Notes under the pieces: model-generated | Seen by the model: only the letters and a program-made list of their open reading frames with translations | Databases searched by the model: none | What the model was told of the DNA's origin: nothing | Assembly: GCF_024345835.1 (NCBI RefSeq) | Contig: NZ_JAGQBW010000016.1 | Coordinates: forward strand, 1-64,000 | Source of the DNA: Synechococcus sp. HJ21-Hayes | GTDB lineage: Bacteria; Cyanobacteriota; Cyanobacteriia; PCC-6307; Cyanobiaceae | Length of the DNA: 64,000 bases | Reading direction: 5' to 3' | Translations under genes and position numbers: made by a program | Shown here: positions 1 to 8,755 of the stretch, in pieces | How positions within the stretch are numbered: position 1 is the first letter of the stretch | Layout of the letters: each line of letters opens with the position of its first letter

Positions 1-1312
1 CCCACTGGATGTTGTTGTCCTCGTCGAAGCGGGCCTTGAGTTCCACCAGGGCCATCACCTGCTTGCCGTTTTCGGCAGCGCGGATCAGGGCCTTGATGAT
101 CGGAGAGTCCTTGGAGACGCGGTAGAGGGTCATCTTGATGGCCAGTACCGAGGCGTCGTCGGCGGCCTGGTTGATGAACTCCTCCACGGAGGTGGCGAAC
201 AGATCGAAGGGGTGATGCAGCAGCACATCGCCCCGGCGCAGCACCGAGAAGATGCTCTCGAATTCTTCGGCTTTGATCGACCCGTCCTCCAGCAGGCTCT
301 TCTGGGCCCTAGCCAGGGCCTTGTGGGTGCGGCCGCGATGGGGTTTGTCCTTGAGGTTCGGCAACGGCACCGCCATCAGGCTCATCAGATCGTCGAGGCC
401 GAGAGGCCCGTTGATCCGGTAGAGGTCGGCCGGTTCCACGGCGGTGCCCTCCAGCAGAAGATCCACCACGGCATCGGGCATCTCATTGGCTACCTCGATG
501 CGCACCACTTCACCGCCCATCCGGCGTTTGCGCAGGCCCTGTTGTAGGGCTTCCATCAGGTCGTCGGCCTCGAGGTCGCGCAGTTCCAAGTCGGCGTCGC
601 GGGTGACGCGGAAGAAGTAGTGGCCCTCGATCTCCATGCCGGGGAACAGCAGGTTGAGGTTGAAGGCCACCACCTGTTCCAGGGGAACCGCCGTGAACAG
701 CGGCGTGGGCTCGTGGTCACTGAGCTCAACCGGCAGCTCCACAAACCGCGGCAGGTTCTTCTGGGGCACCTTCACCCGCGCGAATTGCTGCTGGCCGCTG
801 TCGGGGTCGCGAATCAGTGCGGCGATGTTGAGGCTGAGGTTGCTGATGAAGGGAAAGGGGTGCGCTGGGTCGACGGCCAGCGGCGTGAGTACCGGAAAAA
901 TGGCGTTCTGGAAGTAGTCATCCACCCACTCCTGCTGGCGGTGGTTGAGACGGGCATAGTCCATGAGGTGGACGCCGTGCTCCGCCAGTTGGTGCTTCAG
1001 GTAGAGGCGGTAGTGGGCCTGCTGCTGCTCCAGTAGCGGGTGCAGGCTCTCCCGGATTCTGGCCAGCTGCTGGGTGGGGGTGAGGCCGTCGTCGCTCAGG
1101 GTTTGCACACCGGCTTCTTCTTGTGACTTCAGTGAAGCCACTCGCACCATGAAAAATTCGTCGAGGTTATTGCTAAAGATGGCGCTGAACTTGGCCTGCT
1201 CTAACAACGGCGTGTGTTCACTCAGGGCCTGGGCCAGTACCCGCTGGTTGAAGGCAATCCAGCTCAGCTCTCGGTTGACGTAGTGCTCCGGAGCGACGAC
1301 TGGTTCTGCCAT
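1..1312 (-). CDS. ppk: Polyphosphate kinase, 5' part only (runs off the window)
   Basis: Transfers the gamma-phosphate of ATP to polyphosphate; cytoplasmic or membrane-associated. The frame opens at ATG 1312 and stays open to base 1, so about 437 N-terminal residues are present and the C-terminal catalytic half with its phospho-histidine is missing. The start reads MAEPVVAPEHYVNRELSWIA, then NQRVLAQA and LDEFFMVRVASL, which is the typical PPK1 N domain (NRELSWLxFNxRVLxEA). Near the window edge DDASVLAIKMTLYR and LVELKARFDEDNNI begin the first catalytic domain. It follows the MFS gene on the same strand after 44 bases. The family call is firm; the truncation comes only from the window edge. 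Confidence 0.95.
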   Translation of the reverse strand, partial: MAEPVVAPEHYVNRELSWIAFNQRVLAQALSEHTPLLEQAKFSAIFSNNLDEFFMVRVASLKSQEEAGVQTLSDDGLTPTQQLARIRESLHPLLEQQQAHYRLYLKHQLAEHGVHLMDYARLNHRQQEWVDDYFQNAIFPVLTPLAVDPAHPFPFISNLSLNIAALIRDPDSGQQQFARVKVPQKNLPRFVELPVELSDHEPTPLFTAVPLEQVVAFNLNLLFPGMEIEGHYFFRVTRDADLELRDLEADDLMEALQQGLRKRRMGGEVVRIEVANEMPDAVVDLLLEGTAVEPADLYRINGPLGLDDLMSLMAVPLPNLKDKPHRGRTHKALARAQKSLLEDGSIKAEEFESIFSVLRRGDVLLHHPFDLFATSVEEFINQAADDASVLAIKMTLYRVSKDSPIIKALIRAAENGKQVMALVELKARFDEDNNIQW

Positions 1313-1356
1313 TGATGCCCACCGTGCGCCCTTGGCAAGGTAGCAATCGAGGTCCG

Positions 1357-2646
1357 TCAGTTTGTGTGCTGCTCTGGCTTGACGGCGCTGCCTGGCAGTC
1401 CCCCGGCCACCAGCAGGGCCACGCCCGTGAGCAGCAGGATGCCCAGCCAGAAGGGACTGCGTTGGCCGATCAGGTCGTAAGCCAGGCCGGCCAGGGGTGG
1501 CCCCACAAAGCTGCCCAGGCTCTGCAGCCCCTGGAGGCTGCCCAGGGCCGCACCCTGGCCCGAGGCATCCAGCCGACGGGAGACTAGGGCCCGCAGGCAG
1601 GGGGTGACCAGGCCGGTGCCCATGGCCAGGATCGCTACGGCGCTGAACACCACCGGCTGGGCCGTGCTGATCGTGGCTAGGGGGATCAGCAGGCAGCCGG
1701 CGATCACGAAGCCCAGGCCTGCCAGCGTGAGGCGCCACTCACCGAAGCGCTCCACCAGGGGGCCGATCAGCCCTCCCTGCACCACGGTGGCCACCACGCC
1801 GACCACCAGGAAGGCCATGGTGGCCAGCCCTGGGCCCCAGTTGAAGGCCTGTTTGAAATAGAGCACCAGCACGGCGGTGAAGCCGTTGAAGGCGAGGAAA
1901 AAGAGGAAGAAGGCGGCACACAACCGCCGCACCTGGGGATTGGTGAACACCCGTTGCAGGGCGCTCAGGGGGTTGAGATCCCGCTTGCGGGGCATGGCCC
2001 GGCGCTCCTCCGCCGGATGGGTTTCAGGCAGCAGCGTCAGCACCAGCACCAGGTTGAGCAGGGCAAAACCAGCGGCGGCCCACACCGGCAGGGTCACGTT
2101 CACGCCCGCCAGCAAGCCTCCGAAGGCCGGGCCGAGGATGAAGCCCAGCCCGAAGGCCACGCCGATCAGGCCGAAGGCCTTGGCGCGGTTTTCCGGTGTG
2201 GAGATGTCCGCCAGCACCGCGCCGGCGGTGGCGGCGGTGCCGCCGCTCACCCCATCGATCAACCGCGCGCCGAACAACAGCGCGAGGGGCAGGGCTGTGC
2301 CCGCTGCCCAGGGGATCGCCTCCCAGTTGATGCTCACGGTGATGGCGAACAGGCTGAGCCCCAGCACCGACCCGGCCACGCAGGCGCTGATCACGGGTTT
2401 GCGGCCGAAGCGATCGCTGAGGGCACCGATCAGTGGTGTGAAGGCGAACTGGGCGATGGCGTAGCTACCGGCCAGCAGGCCGAGGGTGCGGCCATTGCTG
2501 GTGAAGCTCGCCAGCAGGAACGGCAGCAGTGGAAACACGATGCTTTCCCCCAGCCGGTCGTTCAGCAGGGTGACGAAGGCGCAGAGGGTCGTGGAGGGGC
2601 GCGAGAGGCGCACGGGCCGGGGCCGCAGATCGCTCCAGTTCAGCAA
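1357..2646 (-). CDS. MFS exporter of the TetA/Bcr type
   Basis: A 429-residue integral membrane protein with about 12 hydrophobic segments. Loop 2-3 carries the MFS signature IGALSDRFGRKPV (about residues 74-86), and helix 5 has the antiporter-like stretch GVAFGLGFILGPAFGG, as in drug:H+ antiporters of the TetA group. A polar loop of about 25 residues (HPAEERRAMPRKRDLNP) separates the two six-helix halves. The substrate cannot be read from sequence. The only start in frame at the 5' end is TTG 2646; a GTG start about 12 codons later is also possible. It is divergent from the UPF0145 gene (64 bases between them). Confidence 0.85.
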   Translation of the reverse strand: MLNWSDLRPRPVRLSRPSTTLCAFVTLLNDRLGESIVFPLLPFLLASFTSNGRTLGLLAGSYAIAQFAFTPLIGALSDRFGRKPVISACVAGSVLGLSLFAITVSINWEAIPWAAGTALPLALLFGARLIDGVSGGTAATAGAVLADISTPENRAKAFGLIGVAFGLGFILGPAFGGLLAGVNVTLPVWAAAGFALLNLVLVLTLLPETHPAEERRAMPRKRDLNPLSALQRVFTNPQVRRLCAAFFLFFLAFNGFTAVLVLYFKQAFNWGPGLATMAFLVVGVVATVVQGGLIGPLVERFGEWRLTLAGLGFVIAGCLLIPLATISTAQPVVFSAVAILAMGTGLVTPCLRALVSRRLDASGQGAALGSLQGLQSLGSFVGPPLAGLAYDLIGQRSPFWLGILLLTGVALLVAGGLPGSAVKPEQHTN

Positions 2647-2710
2647 ATGCCCGGTCCATCGCCCCGGCTAGAACGCCACTAGCGCTTCGCTGGCCCTGCC
2701 GCTGCAGCTG

Positions 2711-3079
2711 ATGTTCGTGACCACCACCTTCACGATTGAGGGCTACGCCATCCACGAGTACAAGGGCATCGTGCGTGGGATCGTGGTGCGCTCGCCAACG
2801 CTGGTGCAGGGATTTCTAGGCAGCCTCAAACAGATTGTCGGCGGACGCATCGGCGCTTACACGCAGATGTGTGAGCAGACCCGTGAAGCTGCCTACAACC
2901 AGATGGTTGAGCACGCCCGGCTTCTGGGGGCGAACGCCATCGTCGGCACGCGCTACGACGGTTCCGACGTCACCAGTGGCAGTGGCGGCGCCACGGAGGT
3001 GCTCTGCTACGGCACGGCGGTGGTGGTGGGGCCTCTTGAACCTGTTCAACCGGCGCGCCCGCCCTATTTGTCGACATGA
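2711..3079 (+). CDS. UPF0145 (YbjQ-like) protein
   Basis: A 122-residue protein with the YbjQ/UPF0145 pattern: an N-terminal strand TTFTIEGYAIHEYKGIVRG, then QMVEHARLLGANAIVGTRYD and a small-residue strand EVLCYGTAVVV. The family forms pentameric beta-rich barrels, and its function is not established. It overlaps the next gene by four bases (ATGA at 3076-3079), so it is probably translationally coupled to the response regulator. Start ATG 2711. The family assignment is good; the role is unknown. Confidence 0.75.
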   Translation: MFVTTTFTIEGYAIHEYKGIVRGIVVRSPTLVQGFLGSLKQIVGGRIGAYTQMCEQTREAAYNQMVEHARLLGANAIVGTRYDGSDVTSGSGGATEVLCYGTAVVVGPLEPVQPARPPYLST

Positions 3080-3792
3080 CCCCCCATGGCGTCGAGCCTG
3101 ATCCCGGGCAATTGCGGGCCTTCACCGGCCAAGTCCATCAGCAGCTTCAGAGTTGGCGATTGCTGATTGCCACTACCCATCGCCCCTACGCCAATCTGCT
3201 GACGATCCGGCTGAGCGAGCTTGATCCTCAGCCGCCGCATCTGCCGCAGCGCTTGTTGGCCGTCTGCGATTCGGCTGCTGCCGTGCGTGAGCAGCTGCCG
3301 GCCGAAGCGGGCGATGTGCTGCTCTTCATCGAAGAGTCCTTGAGCGACGGTTCGGTGCTGCCATTGGTGGAGGCGCTGCAGCGAAGCGTGAACCCACCCA
3401 CCATCCTGATGGCGATGGCTGGCCCCTTGCAGCCGGCTCTGGTTCAGGCCGCCTGGCGGGCGGGGGTGCATGCCCTGGTCTGCAGTGATGACTTCGGCAG
3501 CGGTGAACTCGCCCGCGCTCTGGCCGCCATCAACCAGGGGGTGCGCTACTGCGGTCCAGCCTGCGAGCCTCTGTTGAGCAGCCAGGGGCCCGCAGCCGAC
3601 GCCCTCAGCCGGCGCGAGCTGGAGGTGTTGCCGCTGCTTGCCGAAGGTCTCACCAACCGCCAGATCGCCGCACGGCTTCAGATCGCCGAGGTGACGGCCC
3701 GCGATCATGTGCAGAAGATCCTCCACAAGCTGCAGGTGAGCGATCGGGCCGCAGCTGCTGCGTTGGCGGTGCGCCTGGGCCTGGCGCGCTGA
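3076..3792 (+). CDS. Atypical response regulator, receiver-like domain plus LuxR-type HTH
   Basis: A 238-residue DNA-binding protein. Residues about 27-165 resemble a receiver domain. Residues about 175-235 are a GerE/LuxR HTH (LSRRELEVLPLLAEGLTNRQ, VTARDHVQKILHKLQVSDR). Aligning the segment LLFIEESLSDG with the usual LLLDxxLPDG places Glu86 where the phospho-acceptor Asp should be. The usual Lys of the KDA motif aligns with Ser137 (VCSDD). The receiver is therefore probably not phosphorylated in the usual way, and Glu may mimic phosphorylation. No kinase gene is adjacent. It overlaps the UPF0145 gene by ATGA. Target genes are unknown. Confidence 0.85.
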   Translation: MTPHGVEPDPGQLRAFTGQVHQQLQSWRLLIATTHRPYANLLTIRLSELDPQPPHLPQRLLAVCDSAAAVREQLPAEAGDVLLFIEESLSDGSVLPLVEALQRSVNPPTILMAMAGPLQPALVQAAWRAGVHALVCSDDFGSGELARALAAINQGVRYCGPACEPLLSSQGPAADALSRRELEVLPLLAEGLTNRQIAARLQIAEVTARDHVQKILHKLQVSDRAAAAALAVRLGLAR

Positions 3793-3879
3793 ACAACCCT
3801 TCAGCTGAAGGATGTGCCCGCCCCGGGACTGCAGGCACGGTGTCTCCAGTGAACGGAGACCGGCTCTTTGGAGAACCCT

Positions 3880-6012
3880 GTGACCAACACGCCGATCGTG
3901 GCGGCCTACTTCCCGGAGTGGGGCATCTATGGGCGGGATGTGCAGATCGCCGATGTGCCGGCGGATCGCCTCACTCACCTGATCTATGCCTTTGCCCGCA
4001 TCGGCAGCGATGGGCGGATGGCGCTGTTCGACAGCTATGCCGCCACTGAAAAGCGCTTCACGGATCCGCAGGACGCCGTCGGTGGTGAGGCCGACAGCTG
4101 GTTCTACCCGGCAGAGGATCCCCGCAGCGGCCAGAGCGTCTGGGGCAACTTCAACCAGATCGCCGAACTGAAGGCCCTGCATCCTCACCTGCGCACCAGC
4201 ATCGCGATCGGCGGCTGGACTTTGTCGGGCAACTTCTCAACCAGCCTCGACAGCGCCGCTGAGCGCGAGGTGTTTACCCAGTCCGTGGTCGACTTCCTGC
4301 GCACTTACACCATGTTCGACGGGGTCGATTTCGACTGGGAGTATCCCGGTGGCGGCGGCCTTGAGAGCAACGCCGCCTCGACCGCCGACGGCGCCAACTA
4401 CGTTGCCACCTTGCAGCTGCTGCGCCAGAAGCTTGATGGCCTTGGCGGTGAGCTGGGCCGCCGCTACGAGATCTCGGTGGCCTCGGCTGCCGGGGTCGAC
4501 AAGATCCCCGGCTTTCACTTGAGCGAACTGAAGGAGTTTGTCGACTTCTTCAATGTGATGACCTACGACTTCCACGGCACTTGGGAGGCCTCAACCGGCC
4601 ATCAGGTGCCACTGCGAGGAGATGCGATCGGCTACGACATCAGCACGGCGATTGATCGCTACCTGCAGGCCGGCGTTGATCCTTCGCAGATCGTGCTCGG
4701 TGCTCCCGCTTACACCCGCGCCTGGAAGGGGGTGCAATCCAGTCCAGACGACTACGGCGTGGTTGATTTCGGCTATGGCGACAGTGCCGCCGGGGCTGCC
4801 CCTGGCAGCTTTGAGGCCGGCGTCTATGACTACAAGGATGTGCTGGCCCAGCTGCGTGCCGGCGGTTGGCAATTGATCTGGGACGACAACGCTCAGGCTG
4901 CCTACCTCTGGAATGCAGCGCAGCAGACCTTCAGTTCGTTTGAGACCCCCGCCACGATTGCCCTCAAGAGTGCCTGGGCGCGTGAGAAGGGACTCGGTGG
5001 TGTGATGTTCTGGGACCTCACGAATGACGCGGTCGGTGATCCGGACAGTCTGGTTGAGGCGGCTGCCGACTTCTGGCTGGATGGCCGCAGCTTTGCTGAG
5101 ATTGCTGCCGCGTCAGGGTTGCGCTTTGACGCGATTGTGGGTGGCAATGGTCAGTTTGACCTGGCCGATGTGCTGGAGGATCCGGCTAACGGCGGCCCCG
5201 CACTTCCAGTGGAGCTGCAAACCCAGCCGGTGATTCCCCAGCCGGTGCCGGTGGACCCGCAGTTGCCCGAAAGCCCTGCAGCGACAACGCCTGTGGACAG
5301 CGGTGGCATTGCTGTGGCGCTGCAGCTCAGCAGCCAGTGGAGCGGTGCCTTTGAGGGTCAGCTCCTGCTGACCAACCCCGGTGGGCAAGCCCTCAGCCAG
5401 TGGAGCGTCAGCTTCAACAGCCGTTATGAGTTGCGGGGCCTGTCCGACTTCACCATGCAGCAACGGCGCCAGGCCGATGGCACCTGGCAGGTGACCCTGA
5501 GCCCGCCCAGCTGGGGCACGACCCTGCAGCCGGGTACGACTGCCCGCTCTTACGTGCAGGGCCTGATCCCAGGAGGTGGGCAACTATCCAGCCTCGATGG
5601 AGCTCTGGTGCTGACCGCAGCTGTCACTGAAGCTTCCAGCCAACCGGCCGCAGAGCCAGCACCGATCACCCCGGTCGATCCGATCACCGGTGGCGTTGGT
5701 GCCGGGGTGTCGGCTCCAACGGTCGATGTGCTGGTCGGCAGTGGCGACACGCGACTGCAGGCCCGCGGCGACCAGGCGGAGCAGTTTCGCCTCGGCTACG
5801 CCTGGGGCCGTCAGCTGACGATCGCAGGCTTTGATCCCACCCAGGATCGACTCGATCTGCGGGGCTTCTGGGGCGAAGGTCAACAGGCCCGTGTGCTCGG
5901 CAGTGCCGAGGGCGTGCGCGTTGAGCTGCCTTTCAACCAACAGTGGGTTCTGCTCCCTGGGGTGACCTTGGAGCAGTGGGGAAGCCAGGCGCTGCAGGTC
6001 TGGGCGAGTTGA
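3880..6012 (+). CDS. Modular chitinase: GH18 catalytic domain, CBM2-like domain, C-terminal secretion-type domain
   Basis: A secreted glycosidase, probably hydrolysing chitin. Residues about 1-390 form a GH18 barrel with the DxxDxDxE motif (DGVDFDWEYPG; catalytic Glu154 counted from GTG 3880), the chitinase segment SIAIGGWTLSGNFS and the end motif GGVMFWDLTND. A Pro-rich linker follows. Residues about 475-580 look like a family 2 carbohydrate-binding module (SGAFEGQLLLTNPGGQALSQ, then an SVSF strand). The last 90 residues resemble C-terminal regions of type I secreted proteins (ITIAGFDPTQDRLDLRGF-like). There is no N-terminal signal peptide, which fits type I export. I prefer GTG 3880 because GGAG lies 5 to 9 bases upstream; TTG 3868 is an alternative. 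Confidence 0.9.
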   Translation: MTNTPIVAAYFPEWGIYGRDVQIADVPADRLTHLIYAFARIGSDGRMALFDSYAATEKRFTDPQDAVGGEADSWFYPAEDPRSGQSVWGNFNQIAELKALHPHLRTSIAIGGWTLSGNFSTSLDSAAEREVFTQSVVDFLRTYTMFDGVDFDWEYPGGGGLESNAASTADGANYVATLQLLRQKLDGLGGELGRRYEISVASAAGVDKIPGFHLSELKEFVDFFNVMTYDFHGTWEASTGHQVPLRGDAIGYDISTAIDRYLQAGVDPSQIVLGAPAYTRAWKGVQSSPDDYGVVDFGYGDSAAGAAPGSFEAGVYDYKDVLAQLRAGGWQLIWDDNAQAAYLWNAAQQTFSSFETPATIALKSAWAREKGLGGVMFWDLTNDAVGDPDSLVEAAADFWLDGRSFAEIAAASGLRFDAIVGGNGQFDLADVLEDPANGGPALPVELQTQPVIPQPVPVDPQLPESPAATTPVDSGGIAVALQLSSQWSGAFEGQLLLTNPGGQALSQWSVSFNSRYELRGLSDFTMQQRRQADGTWQVTLSPPSWGTTLQPGTTARSYVQGLIPGGGQLSSLDGALVLTAAVTEASSQPAAEPAPITPVDPITGGVGAGVSAPTVDVLVGSGDTRLQARGDQAEQFRLGYAWGRQLTIAGFDPTQDRLDLRGFWGEGQQARVLGSAEGVRVELPFNQQWVLLPGVTLEQWGSQALQVWAS

Positions 6013-6099
6013 GGAGGGGCTGGAGTCAACCTGGCCGGCCTGTGCTGCAGCAGTTGAAGGCCCAGCCGGCCATGCTGTGGGTCTTCGGATTGGGATGCC

Positions 6100-6579
6100 A
6101 TGGCAGAGCTGACCCATCTCAATGCGGCCGGGCAGGTGCACATGGTTGAGGTGGGCGATCGCCCACCCACCCGCCGTGAGGCCACGGCCGAGGGCTTTCT
6201 GGTGATGCAGCCCGAGGTGCTCGACCTGGTTCTTGAGGGGCGGGCGCCCAAGGGCGACGTTTTGGCGGTGGCCAGGGTGGCGGCGATCCAGGCGGCGAAA
6301 CGCACCTGGGAGTTGATCCCGCTCTGCCATCCGATTGCCCTCAGCGGCGTGGAGGTCACGATTGAGCCCAGTAGCGACGGCAGCACGTTGCGTCTGGAGG
6401 CCAGCGCTCGCACCACCGGCAGCACCGGGGTGGAGATGGAAGCGCTCACTGCCGTGCAGGTGGGGCTGCTCACCCTCTACGACATGCTCAAATCCGCCGA
6501 TCCGGCCATGACGATCGGCCCGGTGCGACTGCTCAGCAAGAGCGGCGGGCGCCATGGCGACTGGCAGCGCCATGACTGA
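6100..6579 (+). CDS. moaC: Cyclic pyranopterin monophosphate synthase MoaC
   Basis: Second step of molybdenum cofactor synthesis: converts the MoaA product (3',8-cyclo-dihydro-GTP) to cyclic pyranopterin monophosphate. At 159 residues it is full length. Family landmarks are [18 protein letters not shown] near the N terminus, [20 protein letters not shown] in the middle (catalytic loop LCHP) and [12 protein letters not shown] followed by [14 protein letters not shown]. It starts at ATG 6100 and overlaps moeA. It is the first gene of the Moco cluster that serves the downstream narB. Confidence 0.97.
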   Translation: MAELTHLNAAGQVHMVEVGDRPPTRREATAEGFLVMQPEVLDLVLEGRAPKGDVLAVARVAAIQAAKRTWELIPLCHPIALSGVEVTIEPSSDGSTLRLEASARTTGSTGVEMEALTAVQVGLLTLYDMLKSADPAMTIGPVRLLSKSGGRHGDWQRHD

Positions 6580-7813
6580 GCCCTACGGCCGTGAAGGGCT
6601 GCCGCTGGAGCAGGCCCGGGCGACGATTTTGGAGCACCTGCAGCCGCTGGGCCTGCGGGAGTCGTTGCCCCTGGCTGCCTGCCTGGGGCGCACCACAGGG
6701 GCAGCGGTGCTGGCTCCGGCGGCGGTGCCGGGCTTCCGCGCCTCGATCATGGATGGCTACGCCATTGCTGGTGGGGCCGTTCCCGCCATTGGCACGCGAT
6801 GGAGCCTGGTGGGTGTTTCGGCTGCCGGCACGCCTTACGGTTCGGCCCTCGCGGCGGGCGAAGCGGTGCGCATCCTCACCGGTGCCGTGGTGCCCGAGGG
6901 CAGTGAGCGGGTGCTGCCGCAGGAGCTGGTGGGGGTGGTTGGTGAGGGCGAGGAGCTCGAGCTGTTCCAACCCTGCGGGCCCAACACATGGATTCGTCAC
7001 CCCCAGGAGGAGGCCGCACCGGGCCAGGAGCTGGTGCCCGCGGGTCAACGCCTGGGCGCGGCGGATCTGGGGCGCCTGGCCAGTTGCGGGCTGCAGGAGC
7101 TGGTGGTCACGCGCCGGCCGCGCGTGGGGCTGCTGATCAGCGGTGATGAGTTGCTGCAACCTGGGCTGCAGCGGGGACCAGGCCAGATCTGGGAGAGCAA
7201 CAGCACCTTGTTGTGTGCTCTGCTGCAGCGGTTGGGGTATGTGCTTGCCGAGCAAAGGGTGGTCGTTGACCAGCCGGAGCCGTTGCGCATCGCCCTGCGG
7301 GATCTGGCCCAGAGTTGTGATGTGGTTGTGGGCACAGGCGGGGTGTCCGCCGGCGACAGTGACTGGATCAGGCCGCTCGTGGATGAGCTGGGAGAGGTGC
7401 GGTTCTGGAAGCTGTTCCTCAAACCCGGTCGCCCCTTCGCCTGGGGCCAGCTGGCGGGTGTGCCGTTTTTTGGTCTGCCGGGCAATCCGGTGGCGGCGGC
7501 GATCACGGCGCTGCAGTTGCTCTGGCCGGCGCTGCAGCGGCTCGAGGGGGCTGAGCTGCAGCTGTTACCCCGGCTGAAGGTGCAGCTGGAGGCGCCGTTG
7601 CGCCGTGGTGCCGGCCGGCCTGAGCTGGCCCGGGCCCAGTTGGCGGTGGCGGCTGATGGCGGGCTGTCGGCGCGGGTCGCAGGGTCGCAGGCCTCCTCGC
7701 GGATCGGCTCGCTGCAGGGGGCTGATCTGCTGTTGGAGATCCCGGCGGAACTTGGGAGCCTGGAGGCGGGCACGGAGCTGTGGGCGCAGCTGTTGCGCTT
7801 GCCTGTGTTTTGA
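6572..7813 (+). CDS. moeA: Molybdopterin molybdenumtransferase MoeA
   Basis: Inserts molybdate into adenylylated molybdopterin to give Moco. About 413 residues from ATG 6572, with the four-domain MoeA layout. Landmarks are [13 protein letters not shown] (domain 1), [11 protein letters not shown], the MogA-like domain [13 protein letters not shown] and [13 protein letters not shown], then [30 protein letters not shown] and [16 protein letters not shown] 6554 in the same frame is the other possible start; 6572 gives the N terminus [16 protein letters not shown] that matches the family better and overlaps moaC by 8 bases. Confidence 0.96.
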   Translation: MTEPYGREGLPLEQARATILEHLQPLGLRESLPLAACLGRTTGAAVLAPAAVPGFRASIMDGYAIAGGAVPAIGTRWSLVGVSAAGTPYGSALAAGEAVRILTGAVVPEGSERVLPQELVGVVGEGEELELFQPCGPNTWIRHPQEEAAPGQELVPAGQRLGAADLGRLASCGLQELVVTRRPRVGLLISGDELLQPGLQRGPGQIWESNSTLLCALLQRLGYVLAEQRVVVDQPEPLRIALRDLAQSCDVVVGTGGVSAGDSDWIRPLVDELGEVRFWKLFLKPGRPFAWGQLAGVPFFGLPGNPVAAAITALQLLWPALQRLEGAELQLLPRLKVQLEAPLRRGAGRPELARAQLAVAADGGLSARVAGSQASSRIGSLQGADLLLEIPAELGSLEAGTELWAQLLRLPVF

Positions 7814-7960
7814 GTGGTGTGGGGCTTTCAGCTGCAACAGATAGTGGTGACCACGTCGTCTGGGCTGGGAAGGCTGAAGCGTTGGTTCTCGCGGTCGAAG
7901 CTCTGCTGCCACCGGCTCTGTTGCCACCGGTCCGTGCAAGAGGTAGCTGAACCTGCAGGT
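7814..7960. other. Intergenic gap between convergent moeA and moaE
   Basis: This 147-base stretch lies between two converging genes. It holds a short direct repeat TGCCACCGG (about 7910 and 7923) and most of a 16-base palindrome that runs into the moaE stop codon. I see no ORF, tRNA or stem with a T-run in it. Confidence 0.5.
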
Positions 7961-7963
7961 TCA
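7948..7963. repeat. Perfect 16-base palindrome over the moaE stop codon
   Basis: TGAACCTGCAGGTTCA reads identically on both strands. Its right end supplies the TGA stop of moaE on the minus strand (7963-7961). As RNA it could fold only with a tight loop, so a dimeric protein-binding site or a weak bidirectional transcription end are both possible. Confidence 0.6.
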
Positions 7964-8413
7964 AAGCGGTGTGTTACCGCTCAGCCACTCGCTGCTGCCA
8001 TCGGTGCGCCACTCGCGTTTCCAGAAGGGGGCGTGGTGTTTGAGCGCCTCCAGTAGTTCCTGGCAGCAGCGCTGGGCGGGTCCGCGGCGGTTGGCGCCGA
8101 TGGCGACCAGCACGATCGCCTCACCTGGGATCACCCGACCGATGCGGTGCTGTACCAGGCAGCTACTCACCCCGTGGCGGTTGCAACAGTTCACAGCGAG
8201 CTGCTCCAGCTGCTGCTCGGTCATGCCTGGGTAGTGCTCGAGCTCCAGGGCCTCTAGGAGGGTGCCATCGGCAGCCGTGTCCCGCACGCGACCAACGAAC
8301 AGGCTTTCAGCGGCGCTTTCGGCGATCCCCAGGCCTTTCAGCTCCGTCTGCCATCGCTCCAGAACCTCCAGGGGTTCGAAGCAGGTGCTGTGGAGATCGA
8401 TCCTGAGCTGCAT
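7961..8413 (-). CDS. moaE: Molybdopterin synthase catalytic subunit MoaE
   Basis: Large subunit of molybdopterin synthase; with MoaD it puts the two dithiolene sulfurs into cPMP. About 150 residues from ATG 8413 (MQLRIDLHSTCF). Landmarks are SLFVGRVRDTAADG, LELEHYPGMTEQQLE, VQHRIGRVIPGEAIVLVAIGA and the C-terminal lysine region LKHHAPFWKREW. A longer frame opens at 8461, but that start would lie inside moaD. ATG 8413 sits 10 bases after the moaD stop, so moaD-moaE are one unit. Confidence 0.95.
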   Translation of the reverse strand: MQLRIDLHSTCFEPLEVLERWQTELKGLGIAESAAESLFVGRVRDTAADGTLLEALELEHYPGMTEQQLEQLAVNCCNRHGVSSCLVQHRIGRVIPGEAIVLVAIGANRRGPAQRCCQELLEALKHHAPFWKREWRTDGSSEWLSGNTPL

Positions 8414-8423
8414 GGTCTTCGCT

Positions 8424-8687
8424 TCAGCCTCCGCTGATCGGCGGCAGGAAAGCGAGCTCATCGCCTGGTTGCAGGGGGGTGTCGGCGTCGGCGAACTGCT
8501 GATTGATGGCTACGCGCACCTGTTGATCGAGCGCGCCTGGCAAATGCAATTTCAACCAGAGCTGACGGGGGGTGAGTACGGAATCAGGTTGGGGGGCTGC
8601 CGGCCACTGCTGCTCAGCCCAGCCCGCCTGCTCGCGCAGCCCGGCGAACAGCAGGATCCGGATCTTCCCCGCAGACAGCCCAGCCAT
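8424..8687 (-). CDS. moaD: Molybdopterin synthase sulfur carrier MoaD
   Basis: Small ubiquitin-fold subunit of molybdopterin synthase. The 87 residues end in the required Gly-Gly tail (LAFLPPISGG), which is thiocarboxylated by MoeB and then donates sulfur inside MoaE. The core KIRILLFAGLREQAG and VAINQQFADADTPLQPGDEL fits MoaD/ThiS. No moeB is visible in this window, so activation must come from elsewhere in the genome. It is divergent from moaB with 68 bases between the start codons. Confidence 0.93.
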   Translation of the reverse strand: MAGLSAGKIRILLFAGLREQAGWAEQQWPAAPQPDSVLTPRQLWLKLHLPGALDQQVRVAINQQFADADTPLQPGDELAFLPPISGG

Positions 8688-8755
8688 GGCAACAACGCTA
8701 ACCAGCCCTGCGCGCGATCCCTTGCGACCATGGCTTCAGCGCCGTTGCCTCCGAT

